Origin: an uncultured Clostridia bacterium | Lineage (GTDB): Bacteria; Bacillota; Clostridia; Christensenellales; Borkfalkiaceae | Direction of reading: 5' to 3' | Length of the DNA stretch: 21,877 nucleotides | Assembly (NCBI GenBank): GCA_934247855.1 | Contig: CAKQKA010000016.1 | Location: 1-21,877, forward strand | Shown here: one piece after another, positions 13,827 through 21,289 of the stretch | Numbering within the stretch: the first letter of the stretch is position 1 | Layout of the letters: the number at the start of each line of letters is the position of its first letter | Made by a program: the position numbers and the translations under genes | Notes under the pieces: generated by a model | What the model saw: only the letters and a program-made list of their open reading frames with translations | What the model was told of the DNA's origin: nothing | Databases searched by the model: none

Positions 13827-14471
13827 ATGACTAAAGAAGAACTCGGTAAGATAACCGAATATTTTGCAAAACGTTATCCTTCGCCGCGCCCCGCGCTTAA
13901 GTATGGCAGCGTGTATCAGTTACTTGTTGCGGTAATTCTTTCGGCTCAGTGCACGGACGCACGCGTCAATATCGTCACGAACGCACTGTTCAAAGAATAC
14001 GGCACGCCGCAAAAAATGCTTACGCTAAGCCAAGCCGAACTTGAAAAAAAGATTTATTCCTGCGGTTTTTTCAGAAGTAAAGCCGAGCATATTCTTTCCG
14101 CCACGCGTGATATTTGCGATAAATTCGGCGGCGAAGTGCCCGAAAATTACGACGATTTATTGTCGCTTGCCGGCGTCGGACGAAAAACCGCCAACGTCGT
14201 CAGTGCGGTTGCCTTTAAAAAACCTGCAATCGCCGTGGATACGCATGTTTTCAGAGTTTCCAATCGGTTGGGGCTTGCGGTCGGCAAAACTCCGCTTGCG
14301 GTGGAAATGGGGCTTAACAAAGTGATTCCCGAAGAACTTCGCGGCGATTTTCATCATTATCTGATATTTTACGGGCGCGAGGTGTGCGGTTCGCGTAAGC
14401 CGCTTTGCAATGAGTGCGGAATATCCGACTGCTGCGAGTACTACAAGAAAAACGTACTCAAACAAAAATGA
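13827..14471 (+). CDS. nth: Endonuclease III (DNA glycosylase/AP lyase)
   Basis: Removes oxidised pyrimidines and cleaves the abasic site. 214 residues from this ATG. The helix-hairpin-helix LAGVGRKTANVV holds catalytic Lys120. The carboxylate Asp138 is in VDTHVFRV. Cys187, Cys194, Cys197 and Cys203 form the C-x6-C-x2-C-x5-C iron-sulfur site. These numbers equal those of E. coli Nth when this start is used, supporting it, as does GGAGG 5 bases upstream. An in-frame ATG 24 bases earlier (13803) would add MKKRTEGG and coincide with the predicted transcription start. The gene is followed by obgE after 98 bases. Confidence 0.95.
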   Translation: MTKEELGKITEYFAKRYPSPRPALKYGSVYQLLVAVILSAQCTDARVNIVTNALFKEYGTPQKMLTLSQAELEKKIYSCGFFRSKAEHILSATRDICDKFGGEVPENYDDLLSLAGVGRKTANVVSAVAFKKPAIAVDTHVFRVSNRLGLAVGKTPLAVEMGLNKVIPEELRGDFHHYLIFYGREVCGSRKPLCNECGISDCCEYYKKNVLKQK

Positions 14472-14491
14472 TTGTTTGATAAAAAGTGCGG

Positions 14492-14508
14492 CTATAGGTT
14501 GATTATCG
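14492..14508 (+). repeat. 17-base dispersed motif, copy B
   Basis: CTATAGGTTGATTATCG, 20 bases after the nth stop and identical to 16202-16218. It is followed by a small CGGCTG/CAGCTG hairpin (14507-14523). Function unknown. Confidence 0.6.
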
Positions 14509-14569
14509 GCTGTTTTTCAGCTGAAGAAAGCGTAAAACAAAATACGAAAAATTATAAAAGGATAGAGAT

Positions 14570-15835
14570 ATGTTTGTCGATAAAGAGAGTATAATCATAA
14601 AAGCCGGAGACGGCGGCGACGGTTGCACGTCGTTTATTCGTTATAAAGGCGTACCCGACGGCGGACCCGACGGCGGCGACGGCGGTAAAGGCGGCAACGT
14701 CGTCTTTGTGGGGGACAGGCACAAGTCAAGTCTTCTTGACTTTCAGTTCCGTCATAAATTCTTTGCCGAAAACGGTCAGAAGGGCGATACGAAAAACTGC
14801 ACCGGGCGTTGCGGCGAGGATGTTGTGATTCCCGTTCCGCTCGGAACGGTAATTCGGGATAAAGAGAGCGGTTCGGTCATATGCGATATGTTTTACGACG
14901 GTCAGCGCGAAATCGTGCTGAAAGGCGGCAGCGGAGGCAAGGGCAATAAACGTTTTTGCACAAGCACGCGGCATGCTCCGCATTTTTCGCAAAAGGGTGA
15001 AAAAACCGAAATTCGCAGGGTAATTCTTGAACTTAAAGTCATTGCGGACGTTGGCCTGGTGGGGTTTCCGAATGTGGGTAAGTCAACTTTGCTTTCTAAA
15101 ATTTCGGGCGCAAAGCCGAAAATAGCAAACTACCATTTTACCACGCTCACGCCGAATTTGGGCGTTGTCCGTCATCACGAAAGCGATTTTATCGTTGCCG
15201 ATATTCCGGGACTTATCGAGGGCGCAGCCGAAGGCGCGGGTTTAGGTCATGAGTTTTTAAGGCATATCGAGCGCACGCGTATGCTTGTTCACCTCGTCGA
15301 TATCTCGGGCGTGGAAGGGCGCGATCCGCTTGACGATTTCGTTAAGATTAACAACGAACTAAAAGGTTACAGCGAAAAACTCGCAGAACTGAAGCAAATA
15401 GTAGTGCTTAACAAGACCGATATTTACGGCGCGGAAGAAAATATCAAACGTTTCAAGCGTAAATACGGCAAAAAATACGATATTTTCCTTACTTCGGCGA
15501 TCGATTCCACGGGCGTGGAGGAGCTGCTTGACAAGATTTGCGAAGAGCTCGCGCTCCTGCCGCCGCAAAAACCGCTTGAATTCGAGCCGTTTGCTTACGA
15601 AAACACGCGCGAAGATTCTTTCGAGATCGAACGCGACGACGACGGCGCGTTCGTAGTCGTAGGTCCGCTTGTCGATTTATTAGAGCGTAACGTCGTGCTT
15701 AACGACGTCGATTCCATGGCGTATTTTCAGAAAATGCTGCGCGATAAAGGCGTTATTTCCGCGCTCAGGCGGAGCGGCGCGGTTCATGGCAGCGTTGTGG
15801 TGATCGGCGAAATAGAGTTTGATTTCGTTGAATAA
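14570..15835 (+). CDS. obgE: GTPase Obg (CgtA), 50S assembly and stress GTPase
   Basis: 421 residues. The N-terminal Obg fold has its glycine-rich repeats (GDGGDGCTSF, PDGGPDGGDGGKGGN). The G domain shows G1 GFPNVGKST, switch NYHFTTLTPN, G3 DIPGLIEGA, G4 NKTD and G5 TSAI. A C-terminal OCT domain (about 345-421) is the form typical of Firmicutes. Obg binds the large ribosomal subunit and couples ribosome assembly to (p)ppGpp and growth. It usually follows rplU/rpmA; here it follows nth and is 58 bases ahead of yhbY. AGGATAGAG precedes the ATG. Confidence 0.96.
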   Translation: MFVDKESIIIKAGDGGDGCTSFIRYKGVPDGGPDGGDGGKGGNVVFVGDRHKSSLLDFQFRHKFFAENGQKGDTKNCTGRCGEDVVIPVPLGTVIRDKESGSVICDMFYDGQREIVLKGGSGGKGNKRFCTSTRHAPHFSQKGEKTEIRRVILELKVIADVGLVGFPNVGKSTLLSKISGAKPKIANYHFTTLTPNLGVVRHHESDFIVADIPGLIEGAAEGAGLGHEFLRHIERTRMLVHLVDISGVEGRDPLDDFVKINNELKGYSEKLAELKQIVVLNKTDIYGAEENIKRFKRKYGKKYDIFLTSAIDSTGVEELLDKICEELALLPPQKPLEFEPFAYENTREDSFEIERDDDGAFVVVGPLVDLLERNVVLNDVDSMAYFQKMLRDKGVISALRRSGAVHGSVVVIGEIEFDFVE

Positions 15836-15893
15836 AAAGGCGTACCCCGAGTTGCGTATGCTTACTTATATAAAAAAATACGGAGAAATATAT

Positions 15894-16187
15894 ATGTTTA
15901 CGTCAAAAGAAAGAAGCAATTTGTGCGCTATGGCGCAAAATATCAAGCCTGTAACGCAGGTGGGCAAGGGCGGTATATCGGATGCGCTCGTGCAGTCGCT
16001 TTCGCAAGCGCTCGAAGCTCGCGAACTTATAAAGATCAGCGTGCTCAATAACGTTGACGACGACGCGAGAGAGATCGCCGAAAGCCTCGCCTCCGCTTTG
16101 CGCGCGGAAGTGGTTGCCGTTATCGGCAAAAAAGTTATTTTATACCGCAAAAGCTCAAGAAAAGATATCGATCATATAGTGTTCTGA
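15894..16187 (+). CDS. yhbY: YhbY-family (CRS1-YhbY) RNA-binding protein
   Basis: 97 residues, the usual size. One CRM domain: FTSKERSNLCAMAQNIKPVT, the GKGG loop in VGKGGISDALVQSL, LIKISVLNN and the final VVAVIGKKVILYRKS strands. It binds pre-50S particles during ribosome assembly. The ATG at 15894 is chosen over an upstream in-frame ATG (15819), which overlaps the end of obgE, because GGAG lies about 9 bases before it. In many Firmicutes yhbY lies directly before nadD; here an opposite-strand gene separates them. Confidence 0.92.
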   Translation: MFTSKERSNLCAMAQNIKPVTQVGKGGISDALVQSLSQALEARELIKISVLNNVDDDAREIAESLASALRAEVVAVIGKKVILYRKSSRKDIDHIVF

Positions 16188-16201
16188 TATTTAAAGTAAG
16201 C

Positions 16202-16218
16202 CTATAGGTTGATTATCG
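16202..16218 (+). repeat. 17-base dispersed motif, copy C
   Basis: CTATAGGTTGATTATCG, 14 bases after the yhbY stop and identical to copy B. It lies between convergent genes. Confidence 0.6.
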
Positions 16219-16231
16219 ATATAAAACAAGA

Positions 16232-17032
16232 TTAATTAAACAGCGTGTCCTTGATTGAGGGAGGCTGTTTTTTTTCTGCAATTCGTATTATAAGCAGGGC
16301 TGCCGAAAACGCAAGCAGCAGACTTCCGCAAAAAATATACCATTTCGGGAAAAACGATAACCTTGAAAAAAGTATGATTCCCGCCGCCGATAACGCTGAA
16401 GCGGCTGTGCGTTTAAACGTGGCAAGTTCTATCATTTTTGATTTGATTTTTGCAAATAATTTCGGCTTTTCGGTGTTTTCCGTTTGCGTCGGAAAGGCAA
16501 GGTTATATTCTTTTTCAAGTTCGGGAAGCGCGTTTTTATCGAATATAGTTATTTTTCTTTGCTTGCAAAAGGTTAAGCAATCATCCGTCGGTATATTGCA
16601 AAACAGTATTGCTTTTTTATCGCCAGAGCGTTTTTTAAGGTATACTGCGCAGTTTCTTTCGGTGCGTTCAGAGTAGTCAAACAAGTAAATGCAATTCTCG
16701 GTTTCTATATAATTATCTTCGCTGCGTTCGATTTTGCAGTCTTTAAAAATCGGCAAAAATAAGCTTATAAGTCGATTATCGGGCATTACTTCAAGTTCTG
16801 AAAGTATAAAGTCCCATCGTTTTTCGTCTTTTATTTTTAATAATTTATGTTTGTTTTTTCTTGAAAGAGTTAAAAATACGATAAGGCAGACCAAAACCGC
16901 CGAAATAATCGAAAAAGTGAATATGACAACCGTCTTTGATAGCATGGTTCGCAGCAATACGCTTACGGCAAAGAACGTTATAAAACCCGAAAGGAAGGAG
17001 TTGCAGACTACAGGTGTAATGTTTTTTCGCAT
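16232..17032 (-). CDS. Unknown four-helix membrane protein inserted between yhbY and nadD
   Basis: 266 residues, not recognised. Two N-terminal transmembrane helices (about 9-27 and 34-56), a soluble domain (about 57-205) and two C-terminal helices (about 212-252) put the soluble part in the cytoplasm. The soluble domain has a strand-helix-strand ending, KKAILFCNIPTDDCLTF then RKITIFDKNALPEL, that vaguely recalls the last part of restriction-endonuclease-like (Mrr) folds found in membrane proteins. The usual D...(E/Q)xK residues are not clear, so this is only a hint. ATG at 17032 has GAGG 8 bases upstream. Several cysteines cluster at 150-165. It faces away from nadD. Confidence 0.75.
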   Translation of the reverse strand: MRKNITPVVCNSFLSGFITFFAVSVLLRTMLSKTVVIFTFSIISAVLVCLIVFLTLSRKNKHKLLKIKDEKRWDFILSELEVMPDNRLISLFLPIFKDCKIERSEDNYIETENCIYLFDYSERTERNCAVYLKKRSGDKKAILFCNIPTDDCLTFCKQRKITIFDKNALPELEKEYNLAFPTQTENTEKPKLFAKIKSKMIELATFKRTAASALSAAGIILFSRLSFFPKWYIFCGSLLLAFSAALLIIRIAEKKQPPSIKDTLFN

Positions 17033-17082
17033 AATATTAACCTCTTTTAAAAAATTATTGCCACGAATGTTGCAAAATAAAC

Positions 17083-17111
17083 TTGTATATAGTGAAAAAC
17101 CATGGTATAAT
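17083..17111 (+). promoter_or_regulatory. Promoter of nadD-yqeK, +1 predicted on the ATG
   Basis: TTGTAT (17083-17088), 17-base spacer, TATAAT (17106-17111), then ACAGCC and ATG at 17118. The +1 falls on the start codon and no Shine-Dalgarno site exists. Confidence 0.75.
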
Positions 17112-17117
17112 ACAGCC

Positions 17118-18236
17118 ATGAAAAAGATCGGAATATACGGCGGATCGTTCGATCCCGTGCACATAGATCATGTAAATGTATGTAAGGCTTTTTATTCTGC
17201 GCTCGGTCTTGACAAAGTTTACGTCGTGCCCGCTCGTCTTTCGCCGTTCAAGCAAAAAGACGGTGCTTCGGCGGAGGAACGTTACAATATGTTGCGCCTT
17301 GCGTTTTCCGACTGCACGTTCGTTACCGTAAGCCGGTTCGAGATCGATTCCGAAAACGTAAACTATTCGTATCTCACGGTAAAACATTTTGCCGAAGAAG
17401 AGGGCGCTAAGTTGTATTTTCTTATCGGCGCGGATAGTTTAAACTCTTTCGCTACATGGAAAAACCCCGATATAATAGCGAGTTTGAGTACAGTTTGCGT
17501 TGTCGCAAGGGATAAAGAGAATACAAGCTTTGCAACCGATATTTTTTATAAAAAGTTCGGCTATAAGCCCGTTATCGTACCTTTTACGGGTTATTGTTCA
17601 AGCACTGTGGCGCGCGAATATCTCGCGCTCGGGCTGAGTACCGCCGATATGCTTTTGCCTTGCGTAGGCGAGTATATAGAAAAAAATAATCTGTACCTTC
17701 CCGATAAATATCACGAGTTTTTGCGTGCTCATTCTAAACCGTCAAGGCTTGTTCATACCGTGGGCGTTGAAATTACCGCCAAACGTTATGCCGAAAAAAC
17801 GGGGGCAAACGTGCAAAAAGCAATGTTTGCCGCTCTTCTTCACGACAATGCAAAATATTTAAGTAAAGAGGATTTTCCCGATTTTAAATGCGACGATGAT
17901 GTTCCCGAGCCGATTATTCATCAGTTTTTGGGGGCGTACGTTGCCGAAAAAGTGCTGGGAGTCGAAGATGCCGAGGTGTTGAACGCGATAAGGTGGCATA
18001 CTACGGGCAGACCAGATATGGGCTTGCTTGAAAAAATTATTTACACCGCCGATTTGTTGGAACCCGGGCGAAATTTTCCGGACGTGGACTTACTTCGTAA
18101 AGCTGTGGACGATGATTTTGAAAGCGGTTTCAGGTTGTGCGTAAGCGAACTTCTGAAATTCTTGCAGGCGGGCGGCGAAAGCGTGTATTACATGAGCGTG
18201 CTTACGAATGAGTATTACAACGGCGATAAAAAGTAA
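17118..18236 (+). CDS. nadD-yqeK: NadD-YqeK fusion: nicotinate-nucleotide adenylyltransferase plus HD hydrolase
   Basis: 372 residues. Residues 1-195 are NadD, which makes nicotinic acid adenine dinucleotide from NaMN and ATP: GGSFDPVHIDH nucleotide motif, YVVPARLSPFK, LIGADSLNSFATWKNP, and the CSSTVAREYL version of the ISSTxxR motif. Residues about 200-372 are the YqeK-type HD domain, a symmetric Ap4A hydrolase in characterised Firmicutes: His213 (LVHTVGVE), His242-Asp243 (ALLHDNAK), IRWHTTG and Asp311 (YTADLLEP). In most Firmicutes these are two adjacent genes. The ATG at 17118 is fixed by the NadD N-terminus. rsfS follows after 158 bases. Confidence 0.95.
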   Translation: MKKIGIYGGSFDPVHIDHVNVCKAFYSALGLDKVYVVPARLSPFKQKDGASAEERYNMLRLAFSDCTFVTVSRFEIDSENVNYSYLTVKHFAEEEGAKLYFLIGADSLNSFATWKNPDIIASLSTVCVVARDKENTSFATDIFYKKFGYKPVIVPFTGYCSSTVAREYLALGLSTADMLLPCVGEYIEKNNLYLPDKYHEFLRAHSKPSRLVHTVGVEITAKRYAEKTGANVQKAMFAALLHDNAKYLSKEDFPDFKCDDDVPEPIIHQFLGAYVAEKVLGVEDAEVLNAIRWHTTGRPDMGLLEKIIYTADLLEPGRNFPDVDLLRKAVDDDFESGFRLCVSELLKFLQAGGESVYYMSVLTNEYYNGDKK

Positions 18237-18305
18237 TGATTTGCCGAAAAACAGGCGGCGCTTAAAAACATAAAACGATTTTAAACGTTGAGGCAGCATA
18301 ACCCA

Positions 18306-18346
18306 CAGGTGATTGCGTCCTGACGCGGTCGCTTAGGGCTCCGCGT
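18306..18346 (+). other. Two adjacent hairpins upstream of rsfS
   Basis: CAGG/CCTG (18306-18322) is followed directly by a perfect ACGCGG/CCGCGT (18323-18346) with a 12-base loop. There is no T run, so a terminator is unlikely. The intergenic segment 18237-18394 has no other recognisable content. It could be a structured leader or an RNA processing site. Confidence 0.4.
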
Positions 18347-18394
18347 TAAACGATAATAAGGTTAAACAGTAAATATACAAAAGGCGGTAAAATT

Positions 18395-18751
18395 ATGAAT
18401 TCCGAAACTTTAACAAAGCAGATTTGCGATATTTTACTTGCAAAAAAAGCAAACGATATAGTGAAAATCAACGTAAGTAAAAAGAGCTCGCTTGCCGATT
18501 ATTTCGTCATTGCGAGCGGAAGATCGTCCACGCAGGTTAAGGCGCTTGCCGAATATGTGGACGAGGGCATGAGTAAACTCGGCATAGAGGTAAAACGCCG
18601 CGAGGGTGAATCCGAAGGTCGTTGGACGGTGCTCGATTACGGTGATTGTATAGTACATATTTTCGACGACGAAAACAGACTTTTCTATCATCTCGAAAAG
18701 CTGTGGGAGGACGGCGATAATTTTGAACGAGTTACCGACGACGAACAGTAA
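18395..18751 (+). CDS. rsfS: Ribosomal silencing factor RsfS
   Basis: 118 residues, the usual length. It binds L14 on the 50S subunit and blocks subunit joining when nutrients are low. Family sequence is clear: SLADYFVIASGRSSTQVKAL, a charged KRREGESEGRWTVLDYGD segment, VHIFDDENRLFYHLEKLW. It follows nadD-yqeK as in other Firmicutes, completing the yhbY/nadD/yqeK/rsfS set. AGGCGG lies before the ATG. Confidence 0.95.
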   Translation: MNSETLTKQICDILLAKKANDIVKINVSKKSSLADYFVIASGRSSTQVKALAEYVDEGMSKLGIEVKRREGESEGRWTVLDYGDCIVHIFDDENRLFYHLEKLWEDGDNFERVTDDEQ

Positions 18752-18841
18752 ATAGTCGATCGGCAGACGGTTTAAACGTGCGGTAAATAAAACCATGGCG
18801 ATTAAACGGCGGTAAAAAATCTGCCTGCCCGATGAAAATCT

Positions 18842-19105
18842 TTATTCTGCTGTCGTTGTTTTTTCGTCGTCTAAAAGTTTGCCGCGGATAGCGATAGTTT
18901 TGTTCTGTTTTTTACGGCGGCGGCTTCGCACCCGCTCGAAATAATAAACTTTTTCTTCGGGCTGCCTGTCGGGTTGTTCGGCGGGTTGTTCTTCGGGCTC
19001 GGTGTTTCCGCGCTTGGAGTAAACAAGGCTCACCAAAAACGAAATTATAAGGCAAAATATGTATAAAACGGCTAACGCCGCTAAGCCTAAAAACGGACTC
19101 GGCAT
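18842..19105 (-). CDS. Small single-pass membrane protein of unknown function
   Basis: 87 residues. One hydrophobic helix at about 5-29 (FLGLAALAVLYIFCLIISFL), then an acidic Pro/Gln/Glu spacer (TEPEEQPAEQPDRQPEEK), then a basic segment VYYFERVRSRRRKKQNKTIA ending IRGKLLDDEK. No family is recognised. GGAGG lies 6 bases before the ATG and a TATAAT -10 is at 19129-19134, with a poor -35. The gene is convergent with rsfS and divergent from the DeoC-like gene. Confidence 0.75.
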   Translation of the reverse strand: MPSPFLGLAALAVLYIFCLIISFLVSLVYSKRGNTEPEEQPAEQPDRQPEEKVYYFERVRSRRRKKQNKTIAIRGKLLDDEKTTTAE

Positions 19106-19211
19106 AGTGTACCTCCATGTTTAATATGATTATAACATGCGTCGCATAAGTGATTTTTGCGGTTTTTGCCGATTTTAAATGTTTCAGGTCGAAAAACCGT
19201 ACGCCAACTTT

Positions 19212-19240
19212 TTTACATACCGCAGAAAGCGGCATAGTAT
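19212..19240 (+). promoter_or_regulatory. Promoter of the DeoC-like gene with an inverted repeat in the spacer
   Basis: TTTACA (19212-19217), 17-base spacer, TAGTAT (19235-19240). The spacer contains CCGC-AGAAA-GCGG (19220-19232), a possible operator. Confidence 0.55.
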
Positions 19241-19263
19241 TTTAATGTTCTATTGGAGAAATC

Positions 19264-20370
19264 ATGGGAGAATCTTTATATGATATTTTGCGCAAAAACG
19301 ATGAAGAGCGCAATGAAATGAAAGTTACCCGAAACGCTGAGGATTATTCCGACAAGGATAATTCCGCAGACGAACTTGCAGAAGATTCGCAAAGTTCAGA
19401 ATATGAAAATTTTACCGAAAGAAAAGTCGGTAACGAGCCTGCGGAAGCTTCGGAGGGGGCGGCTGAAGAATCGGTCGAAGAAAACGATATAGCCGAAGCC
19501 GATACGGAAAAAATTGCAGATGAATCATCGGACGAAACTATCGAAGAATTGTTCGGGGGCGAATCGGCAGACGACGTAAACGCAACCGTCGAAAACGTTA
19601 CGGGTACCGAAGGTCGCGTTGTATCTGAGTCGCAGGGCGATCAAGATCCGCCACAGCCGGATACATCCGAAAACGGCAACGGCGATTTGAAAGAACAATA
19701 CAATTTAAGAAAATTTGCGACTTTTGCTTCTAAAATCGATCTTGACTGCACGATGCCGAATTTGTCGTCCTCGGAAATAGCCGACAGTGCCGAACAGGCG
19801 AAATTGTTCGGTTTAGCGTCCGTTTGCATTCTCGCAAGTCGAATGAGAATGTTCAAAAAGCAGTCTGCCGAACAGGTCTTTTGCGCGGTAATCGCTTATC
19901 CGTCGGGCGAAATGACGGAAAGATCAAAAATTTGCGAGATTCGCGAGGCAAAGAGCAACGGAGCGGAAGAGATTGACGTATTTTTCAGAATTTCGGCTTT
20001 GAAGGACGAAAAACGCAAGAATATCATAAAATCGCTGAAAAAATATCGCTTTGTGATCGGCAAAAAGAAAGTTTTCAAACTGTCGATAGACAGCTTGCTC
20101 ATCACCAACGAAGAGGCTGAGTTCATCGTCGAGGCGGCGACTGCGGCTAAAGTAGATTATCTTGTCGTTCGCAACTGCGCTTTAGGCGACGAGCGTACGA
20201 AACTTTTCTTCTCCGGGCTGTGCGCAGGCAAACTCAAACTCGAGTTTTCCGACTGTATTACAACTCTTTCGTCGGCAGAAAAACTCAGCGCGATCGGTAC
20301 GGATAAATTTCTGCTGCGCGACGCTCTTGCCGTTGCCGCTACCATGCGCGACGAAATCAATAAAGAATAA
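19264..20370 (+). CDS. DeoC-like protein with acidic N-terminal region and lost catalytic lysines
   Basis: 368 residues. Residues 1-145 are highly acidic and low-complexity (many D, E, S), probably disordered, with no signal or membrane segment. Residues 150-368 follow the deoxyribose-phosphate aldolase barrel: KIDLDCTMPNLSSSEIADSA, LFGLASVCIL, GAEEIDVFFRISALK (matching GADEVDVVFPYRAL of E. coli DeoC), KLSIDSLLITNEEAEFIVEA, ITTLSSAEKL. The Asp102 equivalent is kept (Asp238). The Schiff-base lysine position (E. coli Lys167, KTSTG) reads VVRNC (Val301), and the Lys201 position reads Glu327. Aldolase activity is therefore unlikely, and a binding or regulatory role is more plausible. GGAG precedes the ATG. 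It is monocistronic with its own terminator. Confidence 0.85.
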   Translation: MGESLYDILRKNDEERNEMKVTRNAEDYSDKDNSADELAEDSQSSEYENFTERKVGNEPAEASEGAAEESVEENDIAEADTEKIADESSDETIEELFGGESADDVNATVENVTGTEGRVVSESQGDQDPPQPDTSENGNGDLKEQYNLRKFATFASKIDLDCTMPNLSSSEIADSAEQAKLFGLASVCILASRMRMFKKQSAEQVFCAVIAYPSGEMTERSKICEIREAKSNGAEEIDVFFRISALKDEKRKNIIKSLKKYRFVIGKKKVFKLSIDSLLITNEEAEFIVEAATAAKVDYLVVRNCALGDERTKLFFSGLCAGKLKLEFSDCITTLSSAEKLSAIGTDKFLLRDALAVAATMRDEINKE

Positions 20371-20403
20371 ATTGCAAAATCTATAAAAATAAACTGCAAA
20401 TAA

Positions 20404-20448
20404 ATCGGCGGACAAGCGACAAACGGCGAACCTGCCGATAAGTTTTTT
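20404..20448 (+). terminator. Terminator after the DeoC-like gene
   Basis: ATCGGCGG (20404-20411) pairs with CTGCCGAT (20432-20439; one G-T wobble), followed by AAG and a T6 run. The loop is about 20 bases. Confidence 0.65.
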
Positions 20449-20469
20449 GTGCAGTTCTGCCGTTTATGC

Positions 20470-20498
20470 TTGACAATTATCGCAAAACATAATATACT
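20470..20498 (+). promoter_or_regulatory. Promoter of the ABC transporter pair
   Basis: TTGACA (20470-20475), 17-base spacer, TATACT (20493-20498). Predicted +1 is near 20505, giving a leader of about 70 bases with AGGAG near its end. Confidence 0.8.
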
Positions 20499-20576
20499 AT
20501 AACGCGTGTTCTAAAACGATTATTTGAGCGCGCGTTTTTACTTATATCGGAATTAAAGCGGAAAAAAGGAGAAGTT

Positions 20577-21287
20577 ATGCTTGAAATAAGAAATCTTACA
20601 AAAAAATATAAAGGGGGCAAGGTTGCGGTAGACAATTTGTCGCTAACCGTGGAAGCGGGCGATATTTTTGCCTTTATCGGACATAACGGCGCGGGCAAAT
20701 CCACAACCATTAAATCGGTCGTGGGTATTCTCGAATTCGATTCGGGCGACATCTTTATCGACGGGCACTCGGTTAAAGACGAGCCTATGGTTTGCAAAAA
20801 AGATCTTGCGTACATACCCGATAACCCCGATATTTACGATCATCTGACGGGTATACAATACTTAAATTTTATAGGCGACGTGTTCGGTGTTGACTCATCG
20901 ACCAGAACTGCAAAGATCGACGATTATGCCACGCGGTTCGATATAAAGAAAAATCTGGGCGATATGGTCGGCTCGTACTCGCACGGAATGAAACAAAAAC
21001 TCGTGCTGATATCCGCGCTTATGCATTCGCCTAAACTGCTCGTTATGGACGAACCGTTCGTCGGGCTTGATCCCAAGGCGAGTTTCGAGGTGAAAAATAT
21101 CATGCGCGAACTTTGCAAGGAGGGCGCTGCGATATTCTTCTCTACCCATGTGCTTGAGGTTGCCGAAAAACTTTGCAATAAAGTTGCTATTATAAAGGAC
21201 GGCAAGTTGGTCGTTTGCGGCGATACCGAATCGGTTGTCGGCTCGGGCTCGCTCGAATCCGTATTCCTTAAGAGCGAAGAGGTGTAA
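20577..21287 (+). CDS. ABC transporter ATP-binding protein (ABC-2 exporter type)
   Basis: 236 residues, one nucleotide-binding domain. Walker A GHNGAGKSTT, Q-loop region AYIPDNPDIYDHLTG, signature YSHGMKQKLVLISAL (SHG in place of SGG, common in this subfamily), Walker B LLVMDEPFVGLDP and switch STHVLEVAE. It resembles ATPases paired with ABC-2 membrane partners that export drugs, peptides or lipids; the substrate cannot be inferred. AGGAG lies 5 bases before the ATG. The next gene starts 2 bases after the stop codon and is the likely membrane partner. Confidence 0.92.
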   Translation: MLEIRNLTKKYKGGKVAVDNLSLTVEAGDIFAFIGHNGAGKSTTIKSVVGILEFDSGDIFIDGHSVKDEPMVCKKDLAYIPDNPDIYDHLTGIQYLNFIGDVFGVDSSTRTAKIDDYATRFDIKKNLGDMVGSYSHGMKQKLVLISALMHSPKLLVMDEPFVGLDPKASFEVKNIMRELCKEGAAIFFSTHVLEVAEKLCNKVAIIKDGKLVVCGDTESVVGSGSLESVFLKSEEV

Positions 21288-21289
21288 TC

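Noticed and set aside
16734..17117. In-frame upstream extension of nadD-yqeK
   Set aside because: It overlaps the opposite-strand membrane gene and precedes the promoter; NadD proteins start at the MKKIGIYGGSFDP position.
18762..18825. GGCAGA/TCTGCC pairing between rsfS and the next gene
   Set aside because: Only 6 bp with a loop of over 50 bases and no proper T run on the plus strand, so not called a terminator.
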